Source: Paenibacillus sp. MMS20-IR301
Lineage (GTDB): Bacteria > Bacillota > Bacilli > Paenibacillales > Paenibacillaceae
Length of the DNA stretch: 64,000 nt
Assembly: GCF_032302195.1 (NCBI RefSeq)
Contig: NZ_CP135275.1
Coordinates: forward strand, 3,844,001 to 3,908,000
Direction of reading: 5' to 3'
The translations under genes were made by a program, and so were the position numbers. Positions 54,266 to 63,526 of the stretch are shown in pieces. Below the pieces are notes generated by a model that saw only the letters and a program-made list of their open reading frames with translations, ran no database searches and was not told where the DNA came from. Position 1 is the stretch's first letter; each line of letters opens with the position of its first letter.

Positions 54266-55861
54266 TCAAACCTGCTTCTCCCTGAATTCGGTGGGTGTCA
54301 TTCCGGAGTACCGTTTGAAGAAGGTCGTGAAATAGTTCGCATCGGCAAAACCGAGCCGGGACGCCACCTCGAACAGCTTCATCTCCTGATCGCGCAGCAG
54401 CTCCTTCGCACAGCTCAGCCGGGTGTCGGTAATGAACTCCTTGATGGTCTGCCCGCGCTGCTTCTTGAAGTAGGAGCATAAATAGGTCTCACTCAGCTTC
54501 ACATGCTCTGCGATGGCGTGAATCCCGAAGCCCTTTTCGTGAAAATGAGCATGGGTGAACCGGAGGATGTCCCGGATTTTGGCAGTGCCGCCCTCGCTTA
54601 AGTCCGTAGTGGTCTCAAGCGAATCCACTGCGGACAGCAGATAATCCTCCAGCAAATCAAGCCGGTGGATGCGGTCAAGCTCCTTCCAGATGTAGCGCCG
54701 CTCCACATTCAGCGGATGCTCGGCAAAGCCTAACTGGACAGCCGTTCCCATCACGGCCATCAGCATCTGGAAGTACGTATCCTTCACCCGGACCAGGTCC
54801 AGGTCATTCGCTGCTCTGGCCCGGGAAGTCCAGCTGCGGATCAGCACCCTGACGGACTCATGCTCCCCTCTGCGCAGGCCGTCACGGATGCTCTGCACAA
54901 CATTCCAGTCCGTATCCAGCACTCCGCCCGGCGTGACGGAACCGGCGAACACAGGTGCCTTGCCGTTCGTATAGAACTGCGAATTCACCGCCAGAACCGC
55001 TTCCCGGTAGACCCGCGGAATGTCTTCAGGCCCACCGGCAGTTCCGCCTATTCCCAGCTGCAGCCGGATTGCCGGTCCGGCTGCGGCTCTCAGCTCAGCC
55101 TGCAGCGCTTCGATTACCTCCCGGCCTTCCTTATAGGATGGGCCGTAGCTTCCGTGAAACAGAAGCACGAGATGGTGGGTGGCATCAAAGCCGCTGAGAA
55201 TCCCCAGCGAACGGAAGAAGGGCTGCCGGCTCAGCTCAAGCAGCATATACTCCTGCACCAGCGCCGGATTCTCCGGGTGATCCGGCGGCGTCCAGATCAG
55301 AGAGGCTGCCGCAACGGTGTAAGGTCCTGCAGGCGGAAGCAGGAAGGTCTCCCGGTGCTGCATGGCAGTCAGCGTATGCCCGGAGGAGGGATCCGTAATC
55401 AGCCTGCGGACCAGTTCCTGCCTGAGCACAAGCAGGCTCCGGTCCGGGTCTGCCTGCAGCAGCCCGTGGGACCGGATTTGCTCCAGCTCCTCGCTCCGCT
55501 GCTGCACGGCCTCCGCCACCGTCCGCCGCACCTCCTCCAGATTGATCGGCTTCTCAATATAGGATAACGCTTTCAAATGAATCGCTGATTTCAGGTACTC
55601 CTTGTCGGAGAATGCGCTCAAAAATATAATTTTGCATAAAGGATCTTCCCGGCGGTAGGCCTGCGCGAACTCGATTCCGTTCATCTTGGGCATGCGTACA
55701 TCACATAAAATAACATCAGGCCGCTGCACTTTGGCTGCATCCATGGCAAGCTGGCCGTTCTTCGCTGTCTCCACCCCGGAAATCCCGATTTCCTCCCACG
55801 GTACATAATGCCGCAGCAGATTCCGGGTCCGGCTCTCATCTTCCACAATCAGCAGCTTCAT
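54266..55861 (-). CDS. YesN-type response regulator with AraC output
   Basis: 531 aa: receiver domain with LIVEDE, Asp in ILCDVRMPKMNG and Lys in YIEKPIN; a long central region; C-terminal AraC helix-turn-helix (IAEHVKLSETYLCSYFKKQRG and VASRLGFADANYFTTFFKRYSG). First gene of the yesN-yesM-binding protein-GH43 series, which it probably activates. Confidence 0.93.
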   Translation of the reverse strand: MKLLIVEDESRTRNLLRHYVPWEEIGISGVETAKNGQLAMDAAKVQRPDVILCDVRMPKMNGIEFAQAYRREDPLCKIIFLSAFSDKEYLKSAIHLKALSYIEKPINLEEVRRTVAEAVQQRSEELEQIRSHGLLQADPDRSLLVLRQELVRRLITDPSSGHTLTAMQHRETFLLPPAGPYTVAAASLIWTPPDHPENPALVQEYMLLELSRQPFFRSLGILSGFDATHHLVLLFHGSYGPSYKEGREVIEALQAELRAAAGPAIRLQLGIGGTAGGPEDIPRVYREAVLAVNSQFYTNGKAPVFAGSVTPGGVLDTDWNVVQSIRDGLRRGEHESVRVLIRSWTSRARAANDLDLVRVKDTYFQMLMAVMGTAVQLGFAEHPLNVERRYIWKELDRIHRLDLLEDYLLSAVDSLETTTDLSEGGTAKIRDILRFTHAHFHEKGFGIHAIAEHVKLSETYLCSYFKKQRGQTIKEFITDTRLSCAKELLRDQEMKLFEVASRLGFADANYFTTFFKRYSGMTPTEFREKQV

Positions 55862-56003
55862 CGCTAGATACCTCCATATGCTGACATAACCCTTGAACTT
55901 TAAGGGGTATCACCACTAGAGTAGTAGATCCTGCCGGAAGAGTAAATAGTATAAAGTTTGGATTATCTTCGATTTCTTCAGGTGAACCGGAGGAACCGGC
56001 AGC

Positions 56004-56034
56004 AAAAAAGACAACCCATCCGCAGATAAGCTGC
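56004..56034 (-). terminator. Weak hairpin with a shared loop sequence
   Basis: AAAAAGACAAC and AAGCTGCCT flank CATCCGCAGA, a degenerate relative of the element at 45336. On the minus strand it follows the AlkD-like gene and ends in TTTTTTGC. Confidence 0.5.
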
Positions 56035-56069
56035 CTCCCTGTAAATACTCCGAACCCCTGAACCCTGAT

Positions 56070-56777
56070 TTAACATCTTACATGCTTACGTTTAAAGCCG
56101 ATCTGGCCTTTGGCGACGGCCTTCTGAATGTTCTCGTATGCGTTAATGAATTTGCTCTTGGGCTTGTCCTTCCCTACCTCGACCGGCCCGACCCCACGCG
56201 CGGTTTCCAGGGCAGCTTCATGCAGCGGGACATAACTGACAGCCACAGTATACAGGAAGGTATTCATTGCATAGCGGGTCCGTTCCGGTGCACTGTGAAT
56301 ACCCTCGCGGACCTGCTTCAGCATACCGGCGATTTTATCTTCCGCGAATGCGTGATCCGGCCGGTTGCCCAGCAGCCAGCAGTAACAGCTCCAGCCTGCC
56401 GACATCCTCAGCTCCTCCCCGCCCGCAATCCATTTGTCCGCCACCTGCTGGGCAATATCCGCCTCCGCCAGCGTTACCGCCACTACGAAGTCGGACAGCA
56501 TATAGAAATAAGCCGCATCCATCCACCGGTCATAATCCGCCTCAGTCATGGCATTCGGATCGGCAATGATGCCAGCGAAATACATCGCATCATAATTCCC
56601 CGTGGCATACAGCTCTTCGGCCAGCGGCTGATTAATTCCGGTCTTCTTGAAAATCGGTTTCATAGCTCCGGTAGCTGCACCGAACAGCGGCTCCTGTGCG
56701 CCGTTTGAGATATACATCTTCCTGGTACGTTCCTTGCCGAGCGCTTCAAGCTCCTGCATGACCATTTCTGCATTCAT
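56070..56777 (-). CDS. DNA alkylation repair protein (AlkD-like HEAT repeat)
   Basis: 235-aa all-helical protein of the DNA_alkylation family. Similar segments include MQELEALGKERTRKMYISNGAQEPLFG, AEELYATGNYDAMYFAGIIADP and VAKGQIGFKRKHVRC. AlkD excises N3/N7-alkylpurines; some relatives have lost glycosylase activity and the catalytic Trp/Asp were not confirmed here. AAGGAAGGGAG precedes the ATG. Unrelated to its sugar-locus neighbours. Confidence 0.8.
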   Translation of the reverse strand: MNAEMVMQELEALGKERTRKMYISNGAQEPLFGAATGAMKPIFKKTGINQPLAEELYATGNYDAMYFAGIIADPNAMTEADYDRWMDAAYFYMLSDFVVAVTLAEADIAQQVADKWIAGGEELRMSAGWSCYCWLLGNRPDHAFAEDKIAGMLKQVREGIHSAPERTRYAMNTFLYTVAVSYVPLHEAALETARGVGPVEVGKDKPKSKFINAYENIQKAVAKGQIGFKRKHVRC

Positions 56778-56892
56778 TGTATGACACTCCCTTCCTTGCG
56801 AAGTATGCTCCTTAAAGTGCTCGCCAAATCATCATTATTTACAAAAGTGTACTGTACCACTCCAGCTGCTGCAAGTGCGTTGCTGCGTCCGC

Positions 56893-57993
56893 TTAACGCA
56901 AATACATAATTAGCGTCTGCAAATCATTTTCCCGGATACCCTCCACAATCAGCTCAGCAATTCTCAGCCCGCCGCGCTCCTGGAAATGCGTATTGTCCCG
57001 TATACCGCTTGAATAATTTATCCACTCTCCAGGCTCGCCCCAGAGGAAGATCGACTTCGTGCCCTCCGGACCTTCCTCCTCGAACAGCTTCTTGCTCTTC
57101 GCAGCGAGATCGATTAACTGTACTCCTTCTACTTCAGCCAGTTGCCCTACAGCATCCAGATAAGCCCCATGCGAATCCTTCAGCTTCCCGGAGGCATCGA
57201 AGTAACGGCGGTGCACAGAGGTGACGAGTACAGGCACCGCCTGTCTCGAACGGGCCGCTTCAATATATTTGCGCAGATGCTCCAGGTAGGTTGTCGACGG
57301 GTCGGTATGACGGGCCTCATCGTTCTTCTGGTCGTTATGGCCGAACTGGATGAACAGGTAATCGCCCTCTTTTAGCTCTTCTATAATGGCCTCAAGGCGT
57401 CCCTCGGCAATAAAGCTCTTCGTGCTCCTTCCGCCCTGCGCATGATTGGCTACTGCTACATCATGCTTGAAGAAACGCTGCAGCACCTGTCCCCAGCCGG
57501 AGAACGGGAAGCCGCTCTCGCTGGCGTCCGTTACCGTCGAATCCCCGGCCAGAAACAAAGTGATTTGTTCCTTAGAAGGAACAATCTCAAGTGCATTCAC
57601 TCGCGGTGCCAGTCCCCCGAAGCTGAGCTTCAGCTGTCCTCCCCGCACATTCACTGCAAACATCTCCCGGGCGTATTGGCCTGCTACGGTATGGATGTCC
57701 GGCAGCACATGACGTTCTCCGTTTGATTTTACCGTAGTATGGGTTGGTGCATATTGATCTCCTGTAATCAGGGTAATAATATAATTCCCGTCCTGTACAT
57801 CAGTAAGGAAGATGGCCCCGAACGGAATACAGAAATCCCCGGTCAGCGGTTCCCCGTTTCTTCTAAGTGCAGAAACATTAGTACAGTCCGCGAAGCCGTA
57901 CCCGCGTTCCGGATGGTATAAGTCCTCAGCAGTTATTTTCGTATACCCTGCCATTGCCGTACTGCCAGCCCCAAAATCATAATAATACGCCAT
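56893..57993 (-). CDS. SGNH-family rhamnogalacturonan acetylesterase (RhgT/YxiM-like)
   Basis: 366 aa: an N-terminal beta-sandwich (YYYDFGAGS...) of about 140 residues, then the SGNH hydrolase: nucleophile Ser in FLAGDSTVTD, QFGHND (block III) and catalytic Asp/His in DNTHFQERGG. No signal peptide, so it deacetylates imported oligosaccharides. ATG 57993 is supported by GGAGG. Fits the pectin locus. Confidence 0.88.
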   Translation of the reverse strand: MAYYYDFGAGSTAMAGYTKITAEDLYHPERGYGFADCTNVSALRRNGEPLTGDFCIPFGAIFLTDVQDGNYIITLITGDQYAPTHTTVKSNGERHVLPDIHTVAGQYAREMFAVNVRGGQLKLSFGGLAPRVNALEIVPSKEQITLFLAGDSTVTDASESGFPFSGWGQVLQRFFKHDVAVANHAQGGRSTKSFIAEGRLEAIIEELKEGDYLFIQFGHNDQKNDEARHTDPSTTYLEHLRKYIEAARSRQAVPVLVTSVHRRYFDASGKLKDSHGAYLDAVGQLAEVEGVQLIDLAAKSKKLFEEEGPEGTKSIFLWGEPGEWINYSSGIRDNTHFQERGGLRIAELIVEGIRENDLQTLIMYLR

Positions 57994-58178
57994 CTTCCAA
58001 GCCTCCACGGTTTCAAATTACTTCCATTCTAGCGCTTCAGGATACTTAGGTCTATTCCTGTTTGACATTATGATAGAGGTAGGGGATCTGACAGACCGCA
58101 GCAGCACATTGGATTCGGTTTTTCGCATATATTCAGCTCGTTTGCCCCCGGAGGATCACATTATCCTGCCCGCTGTAT

Positions 58179-58823
58179 TCACTGCTTCCGCCGCCGCCAC
58201 AGCCGGTAGCCCTTGCGGACGGCCTCCAGTATCATACCCGGTACCGGAAACATCCAGCGGGAGGCGACCGGACGGTAGAGGTGGTAGTAAGCCTTCTTGT
58301 AATCCTCCCACATGCTGCAGTCCTCTTCCTTAAGGAAATCGGATATATCTACGATCAGGCCGCGGCCGTTCTGAATCATTACATTCTTCGCATGGACATC
58401 ATGCGGATGCAGCCCCCGGCTTCTGGCATACTCCAGCGCATAATCGATATCCTGCACCGCCTGCCCGGTGATGAGAACCCCCTTTTTCATAGAATCATAG
58501 AAGGTGACTCCCTTCAGCCGCTTCAGGATCAGGAAGCCCGCTCCAGTGTAGTAGCATTCGGAGAAGGCCGGATGGCGGCCGAGCCGGCGGTACACCTCCG
58601 CTTCCTCCTCAAGGCCCGGCCGGCCCGGAGCGTATACCTTCACGGCATAATCTGCCGCCTCCGGATGATAGAATACAGCGGCATAATTCCCGGTTCCGAG
58701 CAGCTTCCAGGGCTTCGGCACAGCGCGGACCTTCACCGGCTCCTGCGGATCAACACTCTCAATCAATACTTTTGCCAGCAGCTCACCTGTTATCTGTTCC
58801 AGCAGCTCTTGCATCCTTCTCAC
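58179..58823 (-). CDS. Protein kinase-like protein
   Basis: 214-aa small kinase fold. VIL lysine (VKVY), the catalytic loop HPHDVHAKNVM (HxD...N) and the metal motif VDISDF are visible in order; the glycine loop is LGTGNYAAVF. Resembles Bacillus YrzF-like or RIO-type kinases lacking a membrane segment. Substrate unknown. Located between the esterase and an ABC/two-component module without coupling to either. Confidence 0.75.
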   Translation of the reverse strand: MRRMQELLEQITGELLAKVLIESVDPQEPVKVRAVPKPWKLLGTGNYAAVFYHPEAADYAVKVYAPGRPGLEEEAEVYRRLGRHPAFSECYYTGAGFLILKRLKGVTFYDSMKKGVLITGQAVQDIDYALEYARSRGLHPHDVHAKNVMIQNGRGLIVDISDFLKEEDCSMWEDYKKAYYHLYRPVASRWMFPVPGMILEAVRKGYRLWRRRKQ

Positions 58824-58964
58824 CCTCAGTCCGCTCGAAATTAGCCCATTCCCTTTGCTCTGCTCTATTCTATTAGTTTACGCCAAAACACTATAATAGA
58901 CACATTATTTGAACTCGGAATCTGACTGTTACACTGGTGAAGATCCGGGCTTCTGAACGCACGC

Positions 58965-58993
58965 CAAAACCGGCCAGCAGCAGCTGACCGGTT
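58965..58993 (-). terminator. Terminator after the FtsX permease gene
   Basis: AACCGG(C)CAGC at 58968-58978 pairs with GCTGACCGGTT at 58983-58993 with one G-U pair; TTTTGG follows on the minus strand. Confidence 0.7.
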
Positions 58994-59023
58994 CTGTCTC
59001 TATTATGAGCTTCATTCATTACA

Positions 59024-61384
59024 TCACTCATTCACCAATGCATAAGCGGATATTGTACGGATGCGGCTGGTGAGCAGCAATGAGGTGAGATAAGAAACAA
59101 TGATCAGGGCCAATCCGAATAACACCACCCAGGAAGTCATCATGATATAATTCGCCTTCATAATTCCCATGGACCGCTGGGCTGCGGACATGATCGTATT
59201 GGTCTGGGTGAGACCAAGCACGCTTCCAATCACAACACCTATCGTTATAGGCGGCAGCAGTCCCAGTGAGAGCTGATTCATCAATTGAAGGGTGGTGAAG
59301 CCGATGGCTTTTTGGATGCCCAGCTCCCGCTTTTTACGGATTACGGTTGAATTAATGACAAAATAGAGCACCAGTATTACCACTAGTATAGTGATGACCA
59401 TCATGGTTATACCCACTTTAGAGATAATGGATGTGTACATGCTGACGCCCTGCTCCATCATAGTATCCATATCCTGAGTTGCGGAGATGGAAGCTCCAAA
59501 TTTATGTTCTAATTCATCTCCGAAGACCTCTGCATTAACCCCTGAATTCAAATAGATCTGCAGCGTCTGCGGTTTGAATTCCGGGCGGAGCTGAAGCAGG
59601 CCGTCCAGTCTGATGGAAGCGTTCATGCCGCCCATATTTGATCCCTGGGACAGGCCGGTGATCAGATACTCCGCCTGCTTCGTCCCGGCTTCCAGCATTA
59701 CACGGTCTCCGGTAGTCTTGTGCAGCAGCTCCGCTAACTGGCCGGCCAGTACGATTTCATTACTATGGCGCGGGTATCTGCCCTCATAGACGGTATTCGT
59801 TTCTTTCGCTGCGTAATCGTTCATTACGTAAGCAGTGAGATCATTCTTGCCGCTTCTCAGCTTAACCTCATCAATAAACTGGGCTTTCCGGACACCGTTC
59901 ATACTGCTGATCTCGTCAACAAGGCGGGTACGATCCGCATCCGCGCTGAGCACGGCCACCGCATTGGAGATCTCAATTCCCGGGGTCTCCTTAAATGACT
60001 TGATATCCACAACTGTGTTATAGAACATCATTAGGGCAAATGTCCCTGCAAAAGCTACAGCAGTCAGAATCACCCCGATCATCAGGCTTTGCCGCCCGTT
60101 TTGCAGCATGGACTTGAGCCCCAGCGCGACGGGGAGCCTGCCTTTAGAGCGGTCAAGCGGGATGAAATTTCTTCTGAAGTTATGGGTAACGATCCCGCCT
60201 CTCAGGGCCACAATCGGATTAAGCTTATGAATACGCCTGGAGGCAATGATGGCTACAATAACAACAATGAGGAGGATCAGGCCGAGAGTGCTGCTGCTGA
60301 TGCCGCCATCGAACCCTTGAACCCACTTCAGCCCCGATTGATGGGCAAATACGGCTGACAGGACCGGTGTAACTGAAAAGGACAACGCTATGCCGGCTAC
60401 ACTTCCGAGCAAGGCAATGATTGAATACTGCATCACGATTGTCGTAATAATCTGCCGGCTGGTATATCCTACCGACCTTAAGGACCCGATCTTCGTCATA
60501 TCTTCTTCAATACTGTTCCCGATTCTGAATCTGACCACGATCAGACAGACGGCAGCGATAATTGCAGCAAAGGCTACTGTCATTACGGATAAAATACTGG
60601 ACATGAGCACGCGGGACATTTTAATCAAATCCAGATTCATACTGAAGAAACCGCTGACCGAATTCGGATCGAATCCGGCATTCCCTTTGGCGATTCTTTC
60701 TCTTATCCCTGCTTCCACTTGCTTGTTCACCTCGGCGAGCCCGGCATGAACCAGCACCGCCTTGCCTTCAGCACCCAGCTTCTGCGTTACCTGCCCATAA
60801 GTCTCATGGGGGAGATACAGCCCTAAGCTGCCGGTATCCAGCGAGCTGAACAGAACATCCTCCGTAAAACCTTTGACCTTAAATGTAAAACGGGTATCTT
60901 TGACAGTCAATTCAAATAGATCATTAAGCTTGTAGCCGCCATCCAGGCTCAGCACATAAGGCAGATACACCGACATAGATTCCGGAGGCAGATGTTCCCC
61001 GACAAACTTCCATTTCGAGCTGTCGCGCTCCTGATCCCCATCACTGAGTATAACGGTAATCTCCGTCTGCTCCCCCTTATAAGGGATGGTCACATTAGAC
61101 CAGATTACATCTTCCTTCTGCATGCTGACAACGTTTGTATCGGCCCGCAGGTAATCTTCTATCTCTGAAGTGTAGTACTGGCTTTGCATAATGTAATACA
61201 CATCTGATGTGTTAAGCTCCCGGATATTCTTCTCAAAAAAACTGCCGAAATTAAACATCACCAGCAGGCCAGCATTCAGCAGCAGTGAGGCTATGAGGAA
61301 CATCAGGAATAGTGAGACCGTATGTCCTCTGGTTTTACGGATATTGGCCCAGCTGAGCATTACTAATTTGCGCAAGCCTACCAC
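59024..61384 (-). CDS. FtsX-family ABC permease
   Basis: About 780 aa with two FtsX units: helix near residue 25, extracellular domain, three helices (270-400), then helix 430, a second extracellular domain and three helices (660-780). The cytoplasmic turns carry TKIGSLRSVGYTS and KRELGIQKAIGFT. The architecture resembles BceB-like or lipoprotein-handling permeases. Start uncertain: GTG 61384 overlaps the ATPase stop, TTG 61375 follows GGGGTGG. Works with the next ATPase. Confidence 0.88.
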   Translation of the reverse strand: MVGLRKLVMLSWANIRKTRGHTVSLFLMFLIASLLLNAGLLVMFNFGSFFEKNIRELNTSDVYYIMQSQYYTSEIEDYLRADTNVVSMQKEDVIWSNVTIPYKGEQTEITVILSDGDQERDSSKWKFVGEHLPPESMSVYLPYVLSLDGGYKLNDLFELTVKDTRFTFKVKGFTEDVLFSSLDTGSLGLYLPHETYGQVTQKLGAEGKAVLVHAGLAEVNKQVEAGIRERIAKGNAGFDPNSVSGFFSMNLDLIKMSRVLMSSILSVMTVAFAAIIAAVCLIVVRFRIGNSIEEDMTKIGSLRSVGYTSRQIITTIVMQYSIIALLGSVAGIALSFSVTPVLSAVFAHQSGLKWVQGFDGGISSSTLGLILLIVVIVAIIASRRIHKLNPIVALRGGIVTHNFRRNFIPLDRSKGRLPVALGLKSMLQNGRQSLMIGVILTAVAFAGTFALMMFYNTVVDIKSFKETPGIEISNAVAVLSADADRTRLVDEISSMNGVRKAQFIDEVKLRSGKNDLTAYVMNDYAAKETNTVYEGRYPRHSNEIVLAGQLAELLHKTTGDRVMLEAGTKQAEYLITGLSQGSNMGGMNASIRLDGLLQLRPEFKPQTLQIYLNSGVNAEVFGDELEHKFGASISATQDMDTMMEQGVSMYTSIISKVGITMMVITILVVILVLYFVINSTVIRKKRELGIQKAIGFTTLQLMNQLSLGLLPPITIGVVIGSVLGLTQTNTIMSAAQRSMGIMKANYIMMTSWVVLFGLALIIVSYLTSLLLTSRIRTISAYALVNE

Positions 61385-62136
61385 CCCATTTCACTGAGGA
61401 AGGCATGGAGCCGTGCATGGCGCTCCGGGTCACCGCTCTTGTACTTGCCCAAGTTACAGTCACCGTGAATCACACCGTCCCGCATGTACAGAATCCGGTT
61501 GCCCCGGCGCGCCGATTTCAGATCATGAGTGACCATAATAATGCTCTGTCCCTTGTTGTTAATCCCGGTTAATACATCCAGCGCCGCCGTTCCTGCTGCG
61601 GAATTAAGCGCTCCTGTCGGCTCATCGGCAAACACAACCTTGGGCTTGTTAATCAAGGCTCTGACAATGGCGGCACGCTGAACCTCTCCCCCGGACAGCT
61701 GGGCGGGGAATTTGCGCCAGATGCTCTCGGTTAGCCCGACCTGTGTGAACAGCTCTCTGGCTCTTGCGGTGATACTCCGCCGGTCATTGCTGATAAGCAG
61801 CCCCGCAGCAAGAATATTGTCCATGATGCTCATATTATCGAGCAGGAACATCTGCTGAAACACAAAGCCGCAGTTCTGCCTGCGGAAGACCGCCAGCTTG
61901 TCGTTACTGAGCTTCGCAATTTCCTGGTCCCCGAACGAAATGGTGCCGAGTGTCGGCTTATCCATACCTGAGAGGGCATACAGCAGTGTAGACTTTCCCG
62001 CACCGGATGCCCCCATAATAATGGTGAAATCACCGGATACGATATCCAGATCAAGATTCTTCAGCACATGCTGCTGTAATCCCCCGCTGGAGAACGTCTT
62101 GCTGAGCTTCCGGGTTGTAATCATTACCTGACTCAT
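61378..62136 (-). CDS. ABC transporter ATP-binding protein (LolD/BceA-like)
   Basis: 252 aa. Walker A GASGAGKST, Q-loop VFQQMFLL, signature LSGGEVQRA, Walker [14 protein letters not shown] and switch VTHDLKSA. Last 30 residues are an extra basic tail. Overlaps the permease gene by seven bases. A promoter with three direct repeats lies just upstream, so the adjacent OmpR-type regulator probably controls it. Confidence 0.92.
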   Translation of the reverse strand: MSQVMITTRKLSKTFSSGGLQQHVLKNLDLDIVSGDFTIIMGASGAGKSTLLYALSGMDKPTLGTISFGDQEIAKLSNDKLAVFRRQNCGFVFQQMFLLDNMSIMDNILAAGLLISNDRRSITARARELFTQVGLTESIWRKFPAQLSGGEVQRAAIVRALINKPKVVFADEPTGALNSAAGTAALDVLTGINNKGQSIIMVTHDLKSARRGNRILYMRDGVIHGDCNLGKYKSGDPERHARLHAFLSEMGW

Positions 62137-62206
62137 AACCTGACCCCCTGACTATTGAGACTGCCGGCCTGCTGCAGTCCCTGTAGTCTTATCTTAGCCT
62201 GCGAAA

Positions 62207-62235
62207 TCTTAACGGGTCTTTACGCAATTCTTAAC
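62207..62235 (-). promoter_or_regulatory. Triple direct repeat before the ABC genes
   Basis: TCTTAAC at 62207, TCTTTAC at 62217 and TCTTAAC at 62229 (GT(T/A)AAGA on the minus strand), spaced 10 and 12 bases. OmpR/PhoB regulators bind such repeats of about 11 bases; the regulator gene is 1.3 kb upstream. Confidence 0.55.
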
Positions 62236-62251
62236 CAATTCTGAAATCTTC

Positions 62252-63520
62252 TTAGACGACAGGCAATTGCAGCCTCACCATGAAGCCGCCTTCCACATTG
62301 CTGCAGCTTAAGCTTCCGGACATCCGGGCCATCAGATATTGACAGATATACAGGCCGAGTCCGGTACCGCTTTTGCCTGCCGCATTGCCCGCCCGGTAGA
62401 ATTTATTGCAGAGCAGCGGAAGCTCCCCGGGATCAACCCCTTGTCCATAATCCCTGAACGCAATCTCCAGAAAAGCCCCCTCAAGGCTCGAGGATACACT
62501 GATTGAGGTTCCGGCATACTTATAGGCATTGCTTATCACATTATCAATGACCTGTATAATCCGCTGAATATCTGCCGCAATCAGACATTCAGGAACAGGC
62601 GCGATAACAGCCAGGCTGTTGTAATCGGCCTGCCGGATCATATCCGCCAGTACTCCGCTCGGCTGCTCAGTGACGGTGACGCTTAACTCCTGCAGCTCTT
62701 CCAGCGTTGCACTGAACATATTGGTAATCAGCGTGTTGATCTGATCAGCCTTGGCGTTAATGACCTCCAGCTGCCGCTTATCCGCTGCTGCCGCAGCTTT
62801 CACAAGCATCACTTCCGTGACCGCCTTGATCGATGCGAGCGGGGTCTTGATATCATGGCTGAGCGAAGCGACCAATTCCTTCTTGCTCTGATTCGCTGCC
62901 CGTTCATTCTCGCGGGCTTTCGCCAGCTCTTCCCTCATCAGATCAAAGCTCTCTGCGAATGCCCCGAAGCCGTTGCCTCTGTCCATTTCGAGCGGCATAT
63001 CCAGCTTGCCCTCCGCCACATGCCGGGCGAACGCCTGCAGCTTGCGGAACGGGCGGAAGATCGCCCTGTCGATATACTCCGCATAAATCATGCAGAACAA
63101 AGCAATACAGACCAGGATGACACCGATATACGCGAACAGCTTGTCCTTGTAAAGATTCCACTTTTCATCCGTATGGTTATAAATAATCAGCTGCCCCAGC
63201 CGGGTTCCGTCCTGGCTGATATCCACAATCGTATCCCGGTTACGGACTGCTGCATCAACTGTCTCATTCAGCCCGCGTCTTGTGGCCCCGGCCAGACCTC
63301 CGTTCAGATCCAGTACCACATAGTCCAGCCCATACTGCAGTCCCGGCAGTTCCGGATGTTCCCGGCTTCCCCAATGCTCGGCAAGGGTCTCTGTTATATC
63401 ATTCACCGCCACCAGATCAAGTCCCGGCTCCCTGTCGCTGTAGAACGAATAGAGAACAGCACTGACACCGATGATCAGCAGGGCCACAAATACAGCGGTT
63501 ACCCGCTTAATTCTCATCAT
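62252..63520 (-). CDS. Sensor histidine kinase of an ABC-linked two-component system
   Basis: 422 aa: helices near residues 7-27 and 133-155 flank a 105-residue extracellular domain; HAMP, HisKA (LVASLSHDIKTPLASIKAV) and HATPase (NVISNAYKYA, DYGQGV, GTGLGLYICQ) follow. Six bases from the regulator stop. Downstream ABC genes have their own promoter. Confidence 0.93.
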   Translation of the reverse strand: MMRIKRVTAVFVALLIIGVSAVLYSFYSDREPGLDLVAVNDITETLAEHWGSREHPELPGLQYGLDYVVLDLNGGLAGATRRGLNETVDAAVRNRDTIVDISQDGTRLGQLIIYNHTDEKWNLYKDKLFAYIGVILVCIALFCMIYAEYIDRAIFRPFRKLQAFARHVAEGKLDMPLEMDRGNGFGAFAESFDLMREELAKARENERAANQSKKELVASLSHDIKTPLASIKAVTEVMLVKAAAAADKRQLEVINAKADQINTLITNMFSATLEELQELSVTVTEQPSGVLADMIRQADYNSLAVIAPVPECLIAADIQRIIQVIDNVISNAYKYAGTSISVSSSLEGAFLEIAFRDYGQGVDPGELPLLCNKFYRAGNAAGKSGTGLGLYICQYLMARMSGSLSCSNVEGGFMVRLQLPVV

Positions 63521-63526
63521 CCACCT

